From positions 1 through 34,067 of the forward strand of contig CALGIG010000084.1 in the NCBI GenBank assembly GCA_937915865.1: a stretch of DNA of 34,067 bases, written 5' to 3'. The first letter of the stretch is position 1; each line of letters starts with the position of its first letter. The stretch is from an uncultured Prolixibacteraceae bacterium. Lineage in GTDB: Bacteria > Bacteroidota > Bacteroidia > Bacteroidales > Prolixibacteraceae. The translations under genes were made by a program, and so were the position numbers. This document shows, one piece after another, positions 24,088-31,741 of the stretch. The notes beneath the pieces are model-generated. The model was not told the origin of the DNA. It searched no databases and saw only the letters and a list, made by a program, of their open reading frames with translations.

Positions 24088-25982
24088 AATCAATTCCAAA
24101 TATGAACCTCGCATTACTTGTTCCGCTTTTGCCATTGCTCGGCTTCCTGATCACCGGTTTGGGCTATAAAAAGTTAAAACACAATCAGGCCGGAATTATT
24201 GCCAGTATGTTGGTTGCATTGTCGTTCATAGTTTCGGTTACATTATTTTTTATCCTGAAAAGTTCGGGCAAAGATTCGGCAACTGTCACGCTTTTTAACT
24301 GGATAAATATTGGCAGTCTGAATATCCCATTTGCTTTTCTGATCGACCATTTGTCGCTAACCATGATGATGATTGTTACCGGAATTGGCACGTTGATCCA
24401 TATTTATTCCATTGGATATATGCACGGCGACGAACGGGTAAATTCATTCTTTGCCCAAATGAACCTGTTTACATTTAGCATGTTGCTGCTGGTGATGGGC
24501 TCAAATTACCTCGTCTTATTCATTGGATGGGAAGGTGTTGGCTTGTGTTCGTATCTGCTGATTGGTTTCTGGTACAAAAACCCGGCATACAATTACGCCG
24601 CCCGAAAAGCTTTTATAATGAACCGGATCGGCGACCTTGGTTTTATCCTGGGTATTTTGTTGTTGTTCTTTACATTCAAATCGGTTACTTTTTCCGAAGT
24701 ATTTCAACAAGCCGGAGCTTTACAAACCGGATCGACAACTATAACACTGATCACTTTATTGCTTTTGGTTGGAGCTTTGGGTAAAAGCGCCCAGATTCCG
24801 CTTTATACCTGGTTGCCCGACGCGATGGCAGGACCAACACCGGTTTCGGCGTTGATCCATGCTGCCACCATGGTTACTGCCGGCATTTATATGATTGCCC
24901 GTTCGAGCATTTTATACAATCTGGCTCCGGTAACTCTTGAAGTTATAGTTGTGATTGGCCTGGCAACTGCAATCTTTGCAGCAATTATCGGATTGAAACA
25001 AAATGACATAAAAAAGGTACTAGCCTACTCTACTGTTTCGCAGTTGGGTTATATGTTCCTGGCTTTGGGGCTTGGAGCTTATTCAACAGCGGTTTTCCAT
25101 GTTACAACACACGCGTTCTTTAAAGCACTGTTGTTCCTTGGCGCCGGAAGCGTAATTCACGCGATGGGCGGCGAACAGGACATTCGTAAAATGGGCGGAC
25201 TTAAAAGCAAGCTGCCGGTAACTTACCTGACGTTTCTGGCTGCAACACTGGCAATCAGTGGCATTCCTCCATTTTCGGGTTTTTTCAGTAAAGATATGAT
25301 TTTGAGCAAAGCTTTTGAGCAAAACCCTATGCTATATGCTTTAGCTTTGGGCGGAGCATTAATTACCTGTTTCTACATGTTCAGGTTGCTGTACCTCGTT
25401 TTCTTTGGTGAAAACCGCACAGCAAATGTTCACCCGCACGAATCGCCGAAAGTAATGACAGTTCCGCTTATGATTTTGGCAGTTTTGTCAACCCTTGGCG
25501 GCTTCCTGAATATTCCTGCTTTATTGGGTGGAAAACTTGGATTCAGCAGTTACCTCGACAGTGCAGTCACATCGAAATCAGGAGAAGAAATGAACCACAC
25601 CACCGAGATGGGGTTAATCGCCCTTTCGCTGGTTTTGCTGGCTATTGTCATTTATTGGGCTTACAACACATTTGTGAAGAAAGCCGAAGTCCCTGCTGGC
25701 GACGAAGTGCAGCTACCCGCTTTTCAAAAAGCAGTTGCCAACAAATTCTATGTTGACGAGCTATACCGCGCGGTGTTTGAGAAACCGCTTGCTTCGCTGT
25801 CCGTTTTCCTGTTCAAAAAAGTAGAAAGTTTAATTCTCGATCCGGCGGTAAACAATATTGGGCGTGGAACTGCTGTTCTAGGAGCTTTAACCCGAAAACT
25901 TCAGCGTGGAAATATCAGTTTCTACTTGTTTGCTATGGTCGCAGGTATCCTGCTATTTATTGTATTTATCCTGATAATCTGA
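24081..25982 (+). CDS. nuoL: NADH-quinone oxidoreductase subunit L
   Basis: Terminal antiporter-like subunit of the membrane arm, with the long lateral helix at its C-terminal end. The protein has 633 residues with around 16 helices. FIGWEGVGLCSYLLIGFWY holds the conserved Glu of helix 5, and KSAQIPLYTWLPDAMAGPTPVSALIHAATMV (named only by PLYTWLPDAM and SALIHAATMV) is the central family signature. KKVLAYSTVSQLGYMFLA and THAFFKALLFLGAGSVIH carry further proton-path lysine and histidine. The start may also be the ATG at 24102 (MNLALL). It overlaps nuoK, and nuoM follows after 4 bp. Confidence 0.97.
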   Translation: MVESIPNMNLALLVPLLPLLGFLITGLGYKKLKHNQAGIIASMLVALSFIVSVTLFFILKSSGKDSATVTLFNWINIGSLNIPFAFLIDHLSLTMMMIVTGIGTLIHIYSIGYMHGDERVNSFFAQMNLFTFSMLLLVMGSNYLVLFIGWEGVGLCSYLLIGFWYKNPAYNYAARKAFIMNRIGDLGFILGILLLFFTFKSVTFSEVFQQAGALQTGSTTITLITLLLLVGALGKSAQIPLYTWLPDAMAGPTPVSALIHAATMVTAGIYMIARSSILYNLAPVTLEVIVVIGLATAIFAAIIGLKQNDIKKVLAYSTVSQLGYMFLALGLGAYSTAVFHVTTHAFFKALLFLGAGSVIHAMGGEQDIRKMGGLKSKLPVTYLTFLAATLAISGIPPFSGFFSKDMILSKAFEQNPMLYALALGGALITCFYMFRLLYLVFFGENRTANVHPHESPKVMTVPLMILAVLSTLGGFLNIPALLGGKLGFSSYLDSAVTSKSGEEMNHTTEMGLIALSLVLLAIVIYWAYNTFVKKAEVPAGDEVQLPAFQKAVANKFYVDELYRAVFEKPLASLSVFLFKKVESLILDPAVNNIGRGTAVLGALTRKLQRGNISFYLFAMVAGILLFIVFILII

Positions 25983-25986
25983 TCCC

Positions 25987-27417
25987 ATGATACTACTCAT
26001 ACTCCTTTTAATACCATTTATTTCAGGTCTTGCAGTTGCCTTTTTCAAAGGAACTCAGGCAGCAAGAACGTTTGCGGTTGCTTCAGCAATCCTTAATCTT
26101 GTAATCACTATTTTCGTTTTGGTAAATCCAGTTTCTGAAGGATATTCTGCTGAATGGATCGGATTTATGAATATTCAGTTCAATCTGGCGACCGACGGAA
26201 TCAGCTTGGTTATGATTTTACTGACCAACCTTTTGTTCCCGTTTGTAATTTTAGCAGGATGGGGCCGTAGCCAGAGAAATGTTCCGATGCTCAACAGTTT
26301 GATTTTATTGACTCAGGCTGCTTTAAATGGTGTTTTCATGGCTCAAAATGCCTTCCTGTTCTACGTTTTCTGGGAACTGGCGCTCATTCCGGTTTATTTC
26401 ATTTTACTGGTTTGGGGAGGCGACGACCGAAAGTCAATCACACTACGTTTTTTCATTTATACACTCGCCGGAAGTTTGTTCCTGCTGTTTGGAATAATTT
26501 ATTTATACCAGCTCACTCCGGGAAGCCATACCACCGACTTTTCGGCATTCAATCAACTTCAGATTCCGGAGCAAACACAAACCTGGTTGTTCTGGATATT
26601 GTTTGTTGCTTTTGCAATTAAAATGCCGGTATTTCCATTTCATACATGGCAACCACCAACTTACAAAATGGCGTCGACACAGGGAGCAATGATTTTGGCA
26701 GGAGTTATGACCAAAATGGGTATTTATGGAGCCTTGCGTTTTCTTTTCCCAATTGTTCCGTTAGGGGTTCAGTTCTGGCAACCGGTGGTTATAATTTTGG
26801 GATTGATAGGAGTAATCTATGCTTCAGTAATTGCATTTAAGCATACCAACCTGAAAACAATGATTGCCTACTCGTCGATGGCGCATATATCGCTTATGGC
26901 AGCTGCAATGTTTGTAGCGAACGAATATGCTGTTAAAGGTTTGCTGTTCCAGGTGATGAGTCACGGTATTACCATAGCAGCATTGTTTTACCTTGCATGC
27001 CTGGTCAAAGAAAAGACCGGATCAACAGAATTTCACCAGTTGGGCGGACTAAAAAACAAAGCGCCAATCTTTGCAATTCTATTCCTGATTGCGGTTTTGG
27101 GCTCAATAGCTTTACCATTGACAGCCGGATTCGTTGGTGAATTTTTAATGATTGCCGGATTGTTCCAGCAATCGTTCTGGTACGCATTATTTGGCGGATT
27201 AACCATGATTTTGGGTGCAATTTACATGTTATATGCCTACCAGCGCGTGATGCTGGGTGGGCAAAAACCCGTATTTGAAAAAGTAACAGATTTAAACCGG
27301 TTGGATTATATCATTCTTATTCCGTTGCTGGTTCTGATCATCGGGCTGGGCGTTTTTCCGCAACCCGTTTTTGATATGATAAAAATTGCCGGATCGGCTT
27401 TAACAATGGCACATTAA
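25987..27417 (+). CDS. nuoM: NADH-quinone oxidoreductase subunit M
   Basis: Antiporter-like proton-pumping subunit, 476 residues and about 14 helices. FYVFWELALIPVYFIL contains the helix-5 Glu, VFPFHTWQPPTYKMA (from KMPVFPFHTW) the central loop, and TNLKTMIAYSSMAHISLM the Lys and His of the channel. SHGITIAALFYL is the second discontinuous-helix region. As in other Bacteroidota the central motif reads HTWQPPTYK rather than HTWLPDAH. It is followed by a 50-bp repeat-containing gap before nuoN. Confidence 0.97.
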   Translation: MILLILLLIPFISGLAVAFFKGTQAARTFAVASAILNLVITIFVLVNPVSEGYSAEWIGFMNIQFNLATDGISLVMILLTNLLFPFVILAGWGRSQRNVPMLNSLILLTQAALNGVFMAQNAFLFYVFWELALIPVYFILLVWGGDDRKSITLRFFIYTLAGSLFLLFGIIYLYQLTPGSHTTDFSAFNQLQIPEQTQTWLFWILFVAFAIKMPVFPFHTWQPPTYKMASTQGAMILAGVMTKMGIYGALRFLFPIVPLGVQFWQPVVIILGLIGVIYASVIAFKHTNLKTMIAYSSMAHISLMAAAMFVANEYAVKGLLFQVMSHGITIAALFYLACLVKEKTGSTEFHQLGGLKNKAPIFAILFLIAVLGSIALPLTAGFVGEFLMIAGLFQQSFWYALFGGLTMILGAIYMLYAYQRVMLGGQKPVFEKVTDLNRLDYIILIPLLVLIIGLGVFPQPVFDMIKIAGSALTMAH

Positions 27418-27427
27418 GCCTTTTTAA

Positions 27428-27462
27428 AATGGTAAATCGTCAATTATAAAATAGTAAATAAA
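27428..27462 (+). repeat. 35-nt leader repeat before nuoN
   Basis: Matches 29 of 35 positions of 23016-23050, the sequence directly ahead of nuoJ. Both copies begin AATGGTAAAT and end AAATAGTAAATAAA a few bases before the start codon (3 nt for nuoJ, 6 nt for nuoN). It may be the same repeat family inserted twice, or a shared leader. Confidence 0.6.
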
Positions 27463-27467
27463 CACAA

Positions 27468-28844
27468 ATGAGTGCATTTATATTTACAGTTGTCCTTGGA
27501 ATCATAGTTCTTTACCTGGGGTTTTCCAAAAACAAATCTATCCTTTCACCTATTTCGGCGGGCGGATTGGTCGTATCGCTTGTGTTGTCGTTAAAAGATT
27601 GGGGCCACCAATCAAAGTACTTTCACGATATGATCCTGATCGACAATTTCTCGATAGCTTTTAATGTTTCAATGATAATTATTACGATACTGATTTTTCT
27701 GTTTGCTCTTGACTACTATGAAACAATGGAAAATCACGTAGCCGAACTTTATGCCCTTATGATTTTTGGCCTTACCGGAACATTCCTGATGACCTCGTTC
27801 TCGAACCTGATTATGCTTTTCCTGGGAATTGAAATTTTATCAATTCCGCTCTATATTCTTGCCGGTGGGAAAAAATACTCCTACAGGTCGAATGAAGCAT
27901 CATTTAAATATTTCATAATGGGCTCGTTTGCCACTGCCATCTTCCTTTTTGGAATCGCCTTGGTCTACGGAGCATCGGCAACTTTTTATCTTCCTGAAAT
28001 AAAAACATTCATTGCGCAGTTTAATGGCCATTTACCACCAATGCTTTTAGTCGGATTACTATTCATAGTCATTGGCGTTGCTTTTAAAATTGCAGCTGCA
28101 CCATTCCATTTTTGGAGCCCCGATGTTTACGAAGGCGCCCCTACCCTTGTGACAGCATTTATGGCTACAGTAGTAAAAACTGCCGGTTTTGCAGCATTCT
28201 ATCGCCTGTTAGGTATCGGCTTGTTGCCACTTCCGGTGCAAATTGAAAAGGCGCTTTGGGTGATGACTTTCCTTACCCTTTTAATTGGAAACCTTGGAGC
28301 TCTCCGGCAAAGTAATTTCAAACGGTTACTGGCTTATTCGGCCATTGCACACAGCGGATTCCTCATGTTGGCCGTATTATCGCAACACGAATCTTCTGCA
28401 TCGGTATTACTATATTATACCTTCGTTTATTCTTTGGCAACTATTCCGCTGTTCATCATCTTCATATTAGCAAAAAGAGCTTCGGATGGACTTGAAGAGA
28501 TATTGATTTTCCGTGGATTGTACAAAGAAAAATCATGGATTGCCATTTTTGCCATTATCAACCTGATGTCGCTGGCCGGCATTCCGCCAACTTCAGGGTT
28601 CATGGCTAAATACCAGGTGCTTTTTCTGGCCATCAACAAAGGCATATTACTAACCTCTATTTTTGCCATTGTAATGGCCATTATTGGTGTTTACTATTAT
28701 TTCTTTGTTATACGCGAAATATTCACCGAACGGGGCCAGACAACTACAAAAATGGAAGTCACCAAGTTAAATGCGGCACTGATTATTATTTGTAGCATCG
28801 GCGTTTTGGCTACCGGAATTTTTATGTGGCAAATTCCGATATAA
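27468..28844 (+). CDS. nuoN: NADH-quinone oxidoreductase subunit N
   Basis: The third antiporter-like subunit, next to NuoK and NuoM, 458 residues and about 14 helices. MLFLGIEILSIPLYIL contains the helix-5 Glu, FKIAAAPFHFWSPDVYEGAPT is the diagnostic NuoN loop (core PFHFWSPDVYEGAP), and NFKRLLAYSAIAHSGFLML the channel Lys. SLAGIPPTSGFMAKYQV is a further conserved block with a charged Lys. It closes the operon; no clear terminator is seen in the 33 bp before the convergent small gene. Confidence 0.97.
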   Translation: MSAFIFTVVLGIIVLYLGFSKNKSILSPISAGGLVVSLVLSLKDWGHQSKYFHDMILIDNFSIAFNVSMIIITILIFLFALDYYETMENHVAELYALMIFGLTGTFLMTSFSNLIMLFLGIEILSIPLYILAGGKKYSYRSNEASFKYFIMGSFATAIFLFGIALVYGASATFYLPEIKTFIAQFNGHLPPMLLVGLLFIVIGVAFKIAAAPFHFWSPDVYEGAPTLVTAFMATVVKTAGFAAFYRLLGIGLLPLPVQIEKALWVMTFLTLLIGNLGALRQSNFKRLLAYSAIAHSGFLMLAVLSQHESSASVLLYYTFVYSLATIPLFIIFILAKRASDGLEEILIFRGLYKEKSWIAIFAIINLMSLAGIPPTSGFMAKYQVLFLAINKGILLTSIFAIVMAIIGVYYYFFVIREIFTERGQTTTKMEVTKLNAALIIICSIGVLATGIFMWQIPI

Positions 28845-28877
28845 AAAATTTCAGGCAAAAATTAATTCAGTAGCTGT

Positions 28878-29057
28878 TTATGCTTTTATAGGAGTTTTTG
28901 GGGCTCGGGTTTTGTTTTTATTTAAAGTCTCCTTTTCTGCCTTTCTCTGAAGTTTGCGCATTTTTATAAAATCGCTGATTTCTTTTCTTTCTTCGTCAGT
29001 CAATGGCGGACTTTGAATAATAAAGTCAACTCCTTTCGGTTCTCTTATGATACCCAT
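28878..29057 (-). CDS. Small conserved-looking protein, 59 residues
   Basis: An intact short gene, ATG 29057 to TAA 28878. It encodes a soluble, highly charged protein: MGIIREPKGVDFIIQSPPL at the N terminus, then TDEERKEISDFIKMRK as a likely helix, then a Lys/Arg-rich tail ending TPIKA. No known motif is recognised with confidence. I recall short proteins with the same N-terminal pattern (MGII.EP..VDF followed by LT..E...IS.FI) in Bacteroidota, often directly after a GNAT-like gene, but this is memory and needs a search. Its start lies 4 bp past the stop of the broken upstream gene, so the two were one operon. Whether it is still expressed is unclear. Confidence 0.6.
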   Translation of the reverse strand: MGIIREPKGVDFIIQSPPLTDEERKEISDFIKMRKLQRKAEKETLNKNKTRAPKTPIKA

Positions 29058-29360
29058 AATTTTAACCCTTTAAATATTTTTCAACTAATTGTTTGGCAGG
29101 CTCGGTTTCAATTATCATTCTTTGATTCTTGAAATGGTATGCTCCCAATGTATCTTCGTAATGCTTTATCAGTTTTGTTTTTGCCAATATTAAACGGTGC
29201 GCTTTCAAGCAAGTTCATATAAACGTGGTCGTCAAATATGCTTATGCTCAAAATTCCCTGAATAATACTTGGATTATTGACGATTGTCAACTTATATACT
29301 TCTTTCTGAATGTCTTGAAATTCTGATTTCCAATTAAAATTCCAACCATTCTTTTTTGTA

Positions 29361-29373
29361 ATATTTTTTAAAT
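29361..29373. repeat. 13-bp target-site duplication, left copy
   Basis: ATATTTTTTAAAT, identical to the copy at 29644-29656, directly abutting the left end of the 270-bp element. Removing the element and one copy restores the reading frame of the interrupted gene. Confidence 0.85.
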
Positions 29374-29643
29374 GAATATCCCATAAAATGCCTAACCGAT
29401 TTAGCGTTGGGGCTTTGCCCCAAAACCCCAATTACTTTTTTGTCTTGACACAAAAAAGTAATCAAAAAAGGTCAAGGCTTAGCCCGCTTCGCACGAAAAA
29501 CTAGCGTTCGACGGCTAAAATCTTTTAAACTCGCCTTTGGCTCAAACAGAAAAGATTTTTTAACGCCGTCGTCACTTGTTTTTCGGCTCACCGGCCTAGG
29601 CCGCCCGCGCTTCATTCATCATTAGGCACTGAAACGGATATTC
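29374..29643. mobile_element. 270-bp MITE-like non-autonomous element
   Basis: The ends are imperfect inverted repeats of 22 bp matching at 17 positions: both begin GAATATCC at the outer edge and end TGCCTAA at the inner edge, with divergent bases between. Flanks are perfect 13-bp direct repeats (29361-29373 and 29644-29656). There is no transposase frame. The inside is highly structured: GGGGC-TTT-GCCCC at 29409-29421, a perfect 12-bp stem with 6-nt loop at 29432-29461, and a composite stem at 29494-29585. The TTACTTTTTTGTCTTGACAC string inside is, as I recall, frequent in Bacteroidota genomes. The transposase family that mobilised it cannot be named from the window; 13-bp duplications are long for most IS families. 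Confidence 0.85.
29494..29585. repeat. Long composite stem inside the MITE
   Basis: Three nested inverted pairs share one axis: CGAAAAAC/GTTTTTCG (29494-29501, 29578-29585), CGACGGC/GCCGTCG (29509-29515, 29565-29571) and AAAATCTTTT/AAAAGATTTT (29517-29526, 29550-29559), with a loop of about 23 nt. All pairs are perfect within themselves. Confidence 0.8.
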
Positions 29644-29656
29644 ATATTTTTTAAAT
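29644..29656. repeat. 13-bp target-site duplication, right copy
   Basis: ATATTTTTTAAAT, identical to 29361-29373 and directly abutting the right end of the MITE-like element. Confidence 0.85.
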
Positions 29657-29852
29657 CGCTTTTGGCTAGGCGGGAAACTTCTGTCTGAAAGCTGTCGCCT
29701 GAGATAATATTTATAATTGAATTTGTTAATCTGTCAATTATAAAATCTTGCTCTGCCAAAATTTTATTCATAGGGTAAAGATATGAAAAAAATACGAATA
29801 TTAGTTATTCATTTCACGCTCTTTGTTGATATACAATTGATTACCGCTTATA

Positions 29853-29895
29853 AGCCAAAACCTTCAAAACATTAAGCATTTTGAAGGTTTTGGCT
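29853..29895 (-). terminator. Strong hairpin terminator after the Spy/LTxxQ gene
   Basis: A perfect 17-bp stem (AGCCAAAACCTTCAAAA and its inverse) with a 9-nt loop, 22 bp past the stop of the LTxxQ gene. A/T-rich DNA follows on both sides, so it could act in both directions. It isolates that gene from the decayed cassette to the left. Confidence 0.7.
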
Positions 29896-29917
29896 ATAAT
29901 TGAAAACAAACTAATTC

Positions 29918-30295
29918 TTATTGTCCCTGCATTCTTTTTTGCATTTCTTCCATCTGCTTTTTGCGGTAAGCTTCCAGTTTGGTAGCCTGCTCGGGCGTTA
30001 AAACGGTTTTTAACTGGGCGTCGATTTCATCCTGAAATTTCTTTCGAATTTCCATGAATTTTTCGCGGTCAAAACTGCCCGATTCACGCATCTTGGTAAA
30101 TTCCTCACGTTGTTTGGTTTGTCCTGCCGTAACAATTGGGGTAATCTTGGTAAGCTGATCAGCCGAAAGGCCAAGCTCCGTTTTCAAGCCATCAATTTCG
30201 CGTTGTAAACGTTCGGCGGGACTGCCACCAGGTTGTGCTAAAACCGGGAAAAATACAAAAACAACCATCACTAAAGCGAGTGCTAACTTTTTCAT
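29918..30295 (-). CDS. Spy/CpxP-like LTxxQ-motif periplasmic protein
   Basis: A 125-residue exported helical protein. Residues 1-20 are a signal peptide (MKKLALALVMVVFVFFPVLA before Gln). The mature part is almost entirely charged helix: LGLSADQLTKI near residue 41 and LTPEQATKLEAYRKKQ near residue 98 are two LTxxQ-type motifs as in Spy and CpxP. The C terminus ends in repeated Met-Glu-Gln-Lys. Such proteins act as periplasmic chaperones or metal and stress responders. It has a strong terminator behind it and another (30379-30404) upstream, so it is a single-gene unit. Confidence 0.8.
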   Translation of the reverse strand: MKKLALALVMVVFVFFPVLAQPGGSPAERLQREIDGLKTELGLSADQLTKITPIVTAGQTKQREEFTKMRESGSFDREKFMEIRKKFQDEIDAQLKTVLTPEQATKLEAYRKKQMEEMQKRMQGQ

Positions 30296-30378
30296 AAATT
30301 AGGTATTTAAAGTTTTGACTCTTAGACTTTAGATTGATCCATTTGTTTAATTCAGGAAGCAAATTTTTAAACAATAAA

Positions 30379-30404
30379 AAACTCCGGTTTTTCTTCCGGA
30401 GTTT
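30379..30404 (-). terminator. Rho-independent terminator of the cyd operon
   Basis: AAACTCCGG pairs perfectly with CCGGAGTTT around an 8-nt loop. On the - strand it is followed by TTTATTG, extending a T-run. It starts 8 bp after the stop of the CydX-like gene and so ends the DUF4492-cydA-cydB-small peptide transcript. Confidence 0.8.
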
Positions 30405-30411
30405 CTATTGC

Positions 30412-30549
30412 TCATTCTTTCGAATTTGACTTCTTCAAAGGCTTTTCCAAAGTATCCTGATACTTACTGACCACAAGTTTGATAAGTTGATAGCCAAGCA
30501 CAACTAAAGCCGGCCAGCTTATGAACCATAGAATTGAACTCCAGTACAT
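30412..30549 (-). CDS. CydX-like small membrane protein, 45 residues
   Basis: A short gene 61 bp after cydB on the same strand, ahead of the operon terminator. The product is MYWSSILWFISWPALVVLG followed by YQLIKLVVSKYQDTLEKP and a Lys-rich tail: one membrane helix (about residues 5-28) with Trp at positions 3, 8 and 12, and a charged C terminus. Single-helix peptides such as CydX and CydS/CydH stabilise cytochrome bd in other bacteria, and the size, topology and location match that role. Sequence similarity to E. coli CydX is minimal, so this is a functional guess by context. Confidence 0.65.
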   Translation of the reverse strand: MYWSSILWFISWPALVVLGYQLIKLVVSKYQDTLEKPLKKSNSKE

Positions 30550-30610
30550 AGTTCCAAATTATTAATGATGAATTATAAACTATTAATGAAATACACGCAT
30601 ATATTAACCT

Positions 30611-31741
30611 TTAATACGTATGATGTTCCTGTTCAAGCTCCTCAGTGCTGATCGGTTTGCTGTTCATCGATTTCCAGGCATACCAGATATAGGCAAGTAC
30701 AAACGGAACAAACAACGAAACGTAGCTCATAGCAACAAGTGTAAATTTGCTCGACGAAGCCTTGACAATATTTAAGGATGATTGCATGTCAAAAATTGAT
30801 GGATAAAAACAAGTATTGTTAAAAGCAGCTAAAATCAGCAATGCCCAAACAGTTAGTACAGTACCGCCACCGGCAAACCAAATACCTTTGTTTCCTCCTT
30901 TTAAAATACTGGTTCCAATACCCCATAAAACACCCAAAACGCCAATCAGCAAAAGCAGTGTATTTATAGGCAAGGCCAGCAAATTATGAAGGTATTTGTA
31001 CGATTCGACACTAACGACGCCTGTTTCTGAATTGTAAGCATATCCATCTTTAAACAACAAGGCAATTACGAAATAAAGAAAGAACACCAGAAACGGGACA
31101 GTATTCAAAAGCAAAGCTTTTTGAGAGCGTTCAACAATTGCTTTATTATCAACCGAATTCATAAAATAAAGCAAACCTAGAATCCGGGCTAAAAACAACA
31201 CAGCCAACCCAAGGGCCAAATTATGGAAAGTCAGCACCGCCTCTAATCCACGGAACGAGGTTCCCCAGGTAACATGGTTCAAATCATCAAGTTTAAACAT
31301 TGCTCCATTAAAGAAAGTACCAACGGCAGTTCCAACAAGCAGAGGACCGAGTAAACCATTAATAAACAGGAATATCTCGTAAGTTTTAGCTCCAAGAAAA
31401 TTATTTGGTTTTTTCCTGAATTCGTATGAAACGGCCTGAATAACAAACGAAATCAAAATAGCCAGCCATACCCAGTATGCGCCGCCAAACGAAGTAGAAT
31501 AAAACAGGGGAAATGAAGCAAAGAACGCCCCGCCAAAGGTAACCAGGGTAGTAAAAGTAAACTCCCACTTCCGGCCTAAGGTATTGACAAGCAACGATTT
31601 TTCCTGTTCGTTTTTTGCAATTGTAAACAACAAGGTTTCACCACCCTGAACAAACATCAGGAAAACAAATAAAGCGCCCAGCAGCGAAACAATCAACCAC
31701 CAGTATTGCTGTAAACTAAGTAACGATAATGCTTCAAACAT
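30611..31741 (-). CDS. cydB: Cytochrome bd ubiquinol oxidase subunit II
   Basis: Partner subunit of the bd-type quinol oxidase, which reduces oxygen to water with high affinity. The protein has 376 residues and about nine helices. LLNTVPFLVFFLYFV, HLN-like helix patterns and the C-terminal helix before KSMNSKPISTEELEQEHH fit the family. In helix 1, VQGGETL (residues 31-37) stands where E. coli CydB has TDGFDMG, so Asp26 is replaced by Gln and Asp29 by Glu35. This seems typical of Bacteroidota CydB rather than a defect. Its ATG overlaps the cydA stop by 8 nt (ATGTTTGA), so translation is coupled. Confidence 0.94.
   Translation of the reverse strand: MFEALSLLSLQQYWWLIVSLLGALFVFLMFVQGGETLLFTIAKNEQEKSLLVNTLGRKWEFTFTTLVTFGGAFFASFPLFYSTSFGGAYWVWLAILISFVIQAVSYEFRKKPNNFLGAKTYEIFLFINGLLGPLLVGTAVGTFFNGAMFKLDDLNHVTWGTSFRGLEAVLTFHNLALGLAVLFLARILGLLYFMNSVDNKAIVERSQKALLLNTVPFLVFFLYFVIALLFKDGYAYNSETGVVSVESYKYLHNLLALPINTLLLLIGVLGVLWGIGTSILKGGNKGIWFAGGGTVLTVWALLILAAFNNTCFYPSIFDMQSSLNIVKASSSKFTLVAMSYVSLFVPFVLAYIWYAWKSMNSKPISTEELEQEHHTY

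Larger units (their letters stand above)
29062..29771 (-). pseudogene. Broken GNAT-like gene interrupted by a MITE and a frame shift
   Basis: ATG 29771 opens a frame (MNKILAEQDFIIDRLTNS...) that reaches LAKSDLKN and then runs into the 270-bp element at 29374-29643. Beyond it the same protein resumes in the same phase as NITKKNGWNFNWKSEF and continues to LESAPFNIGKNK near 29175. There the frame is lost, and a C-terminal part (TKLIKHYEDTLGAYHF to LVEKYLKG) reads in another frame to the stop at 29062. Joined, the pieces give about 143 residues. The parts resemble, from memory, a Bacteroidota acetyltransferase-like protein of about 170-180 residues, so a segment at the second lesion has probably been deleted. 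The open frame 29108-29431 is a chimera of element and gene and not a real product. Confidence 0.75.

Noticed and set aside
29108..29431. 107-codon open frame on the - strand
   Set aside because: It starts with TTG inside the MITE and continues into the interrupted gene, ending after the second frame lesion; a chimera of element and pseudogene.
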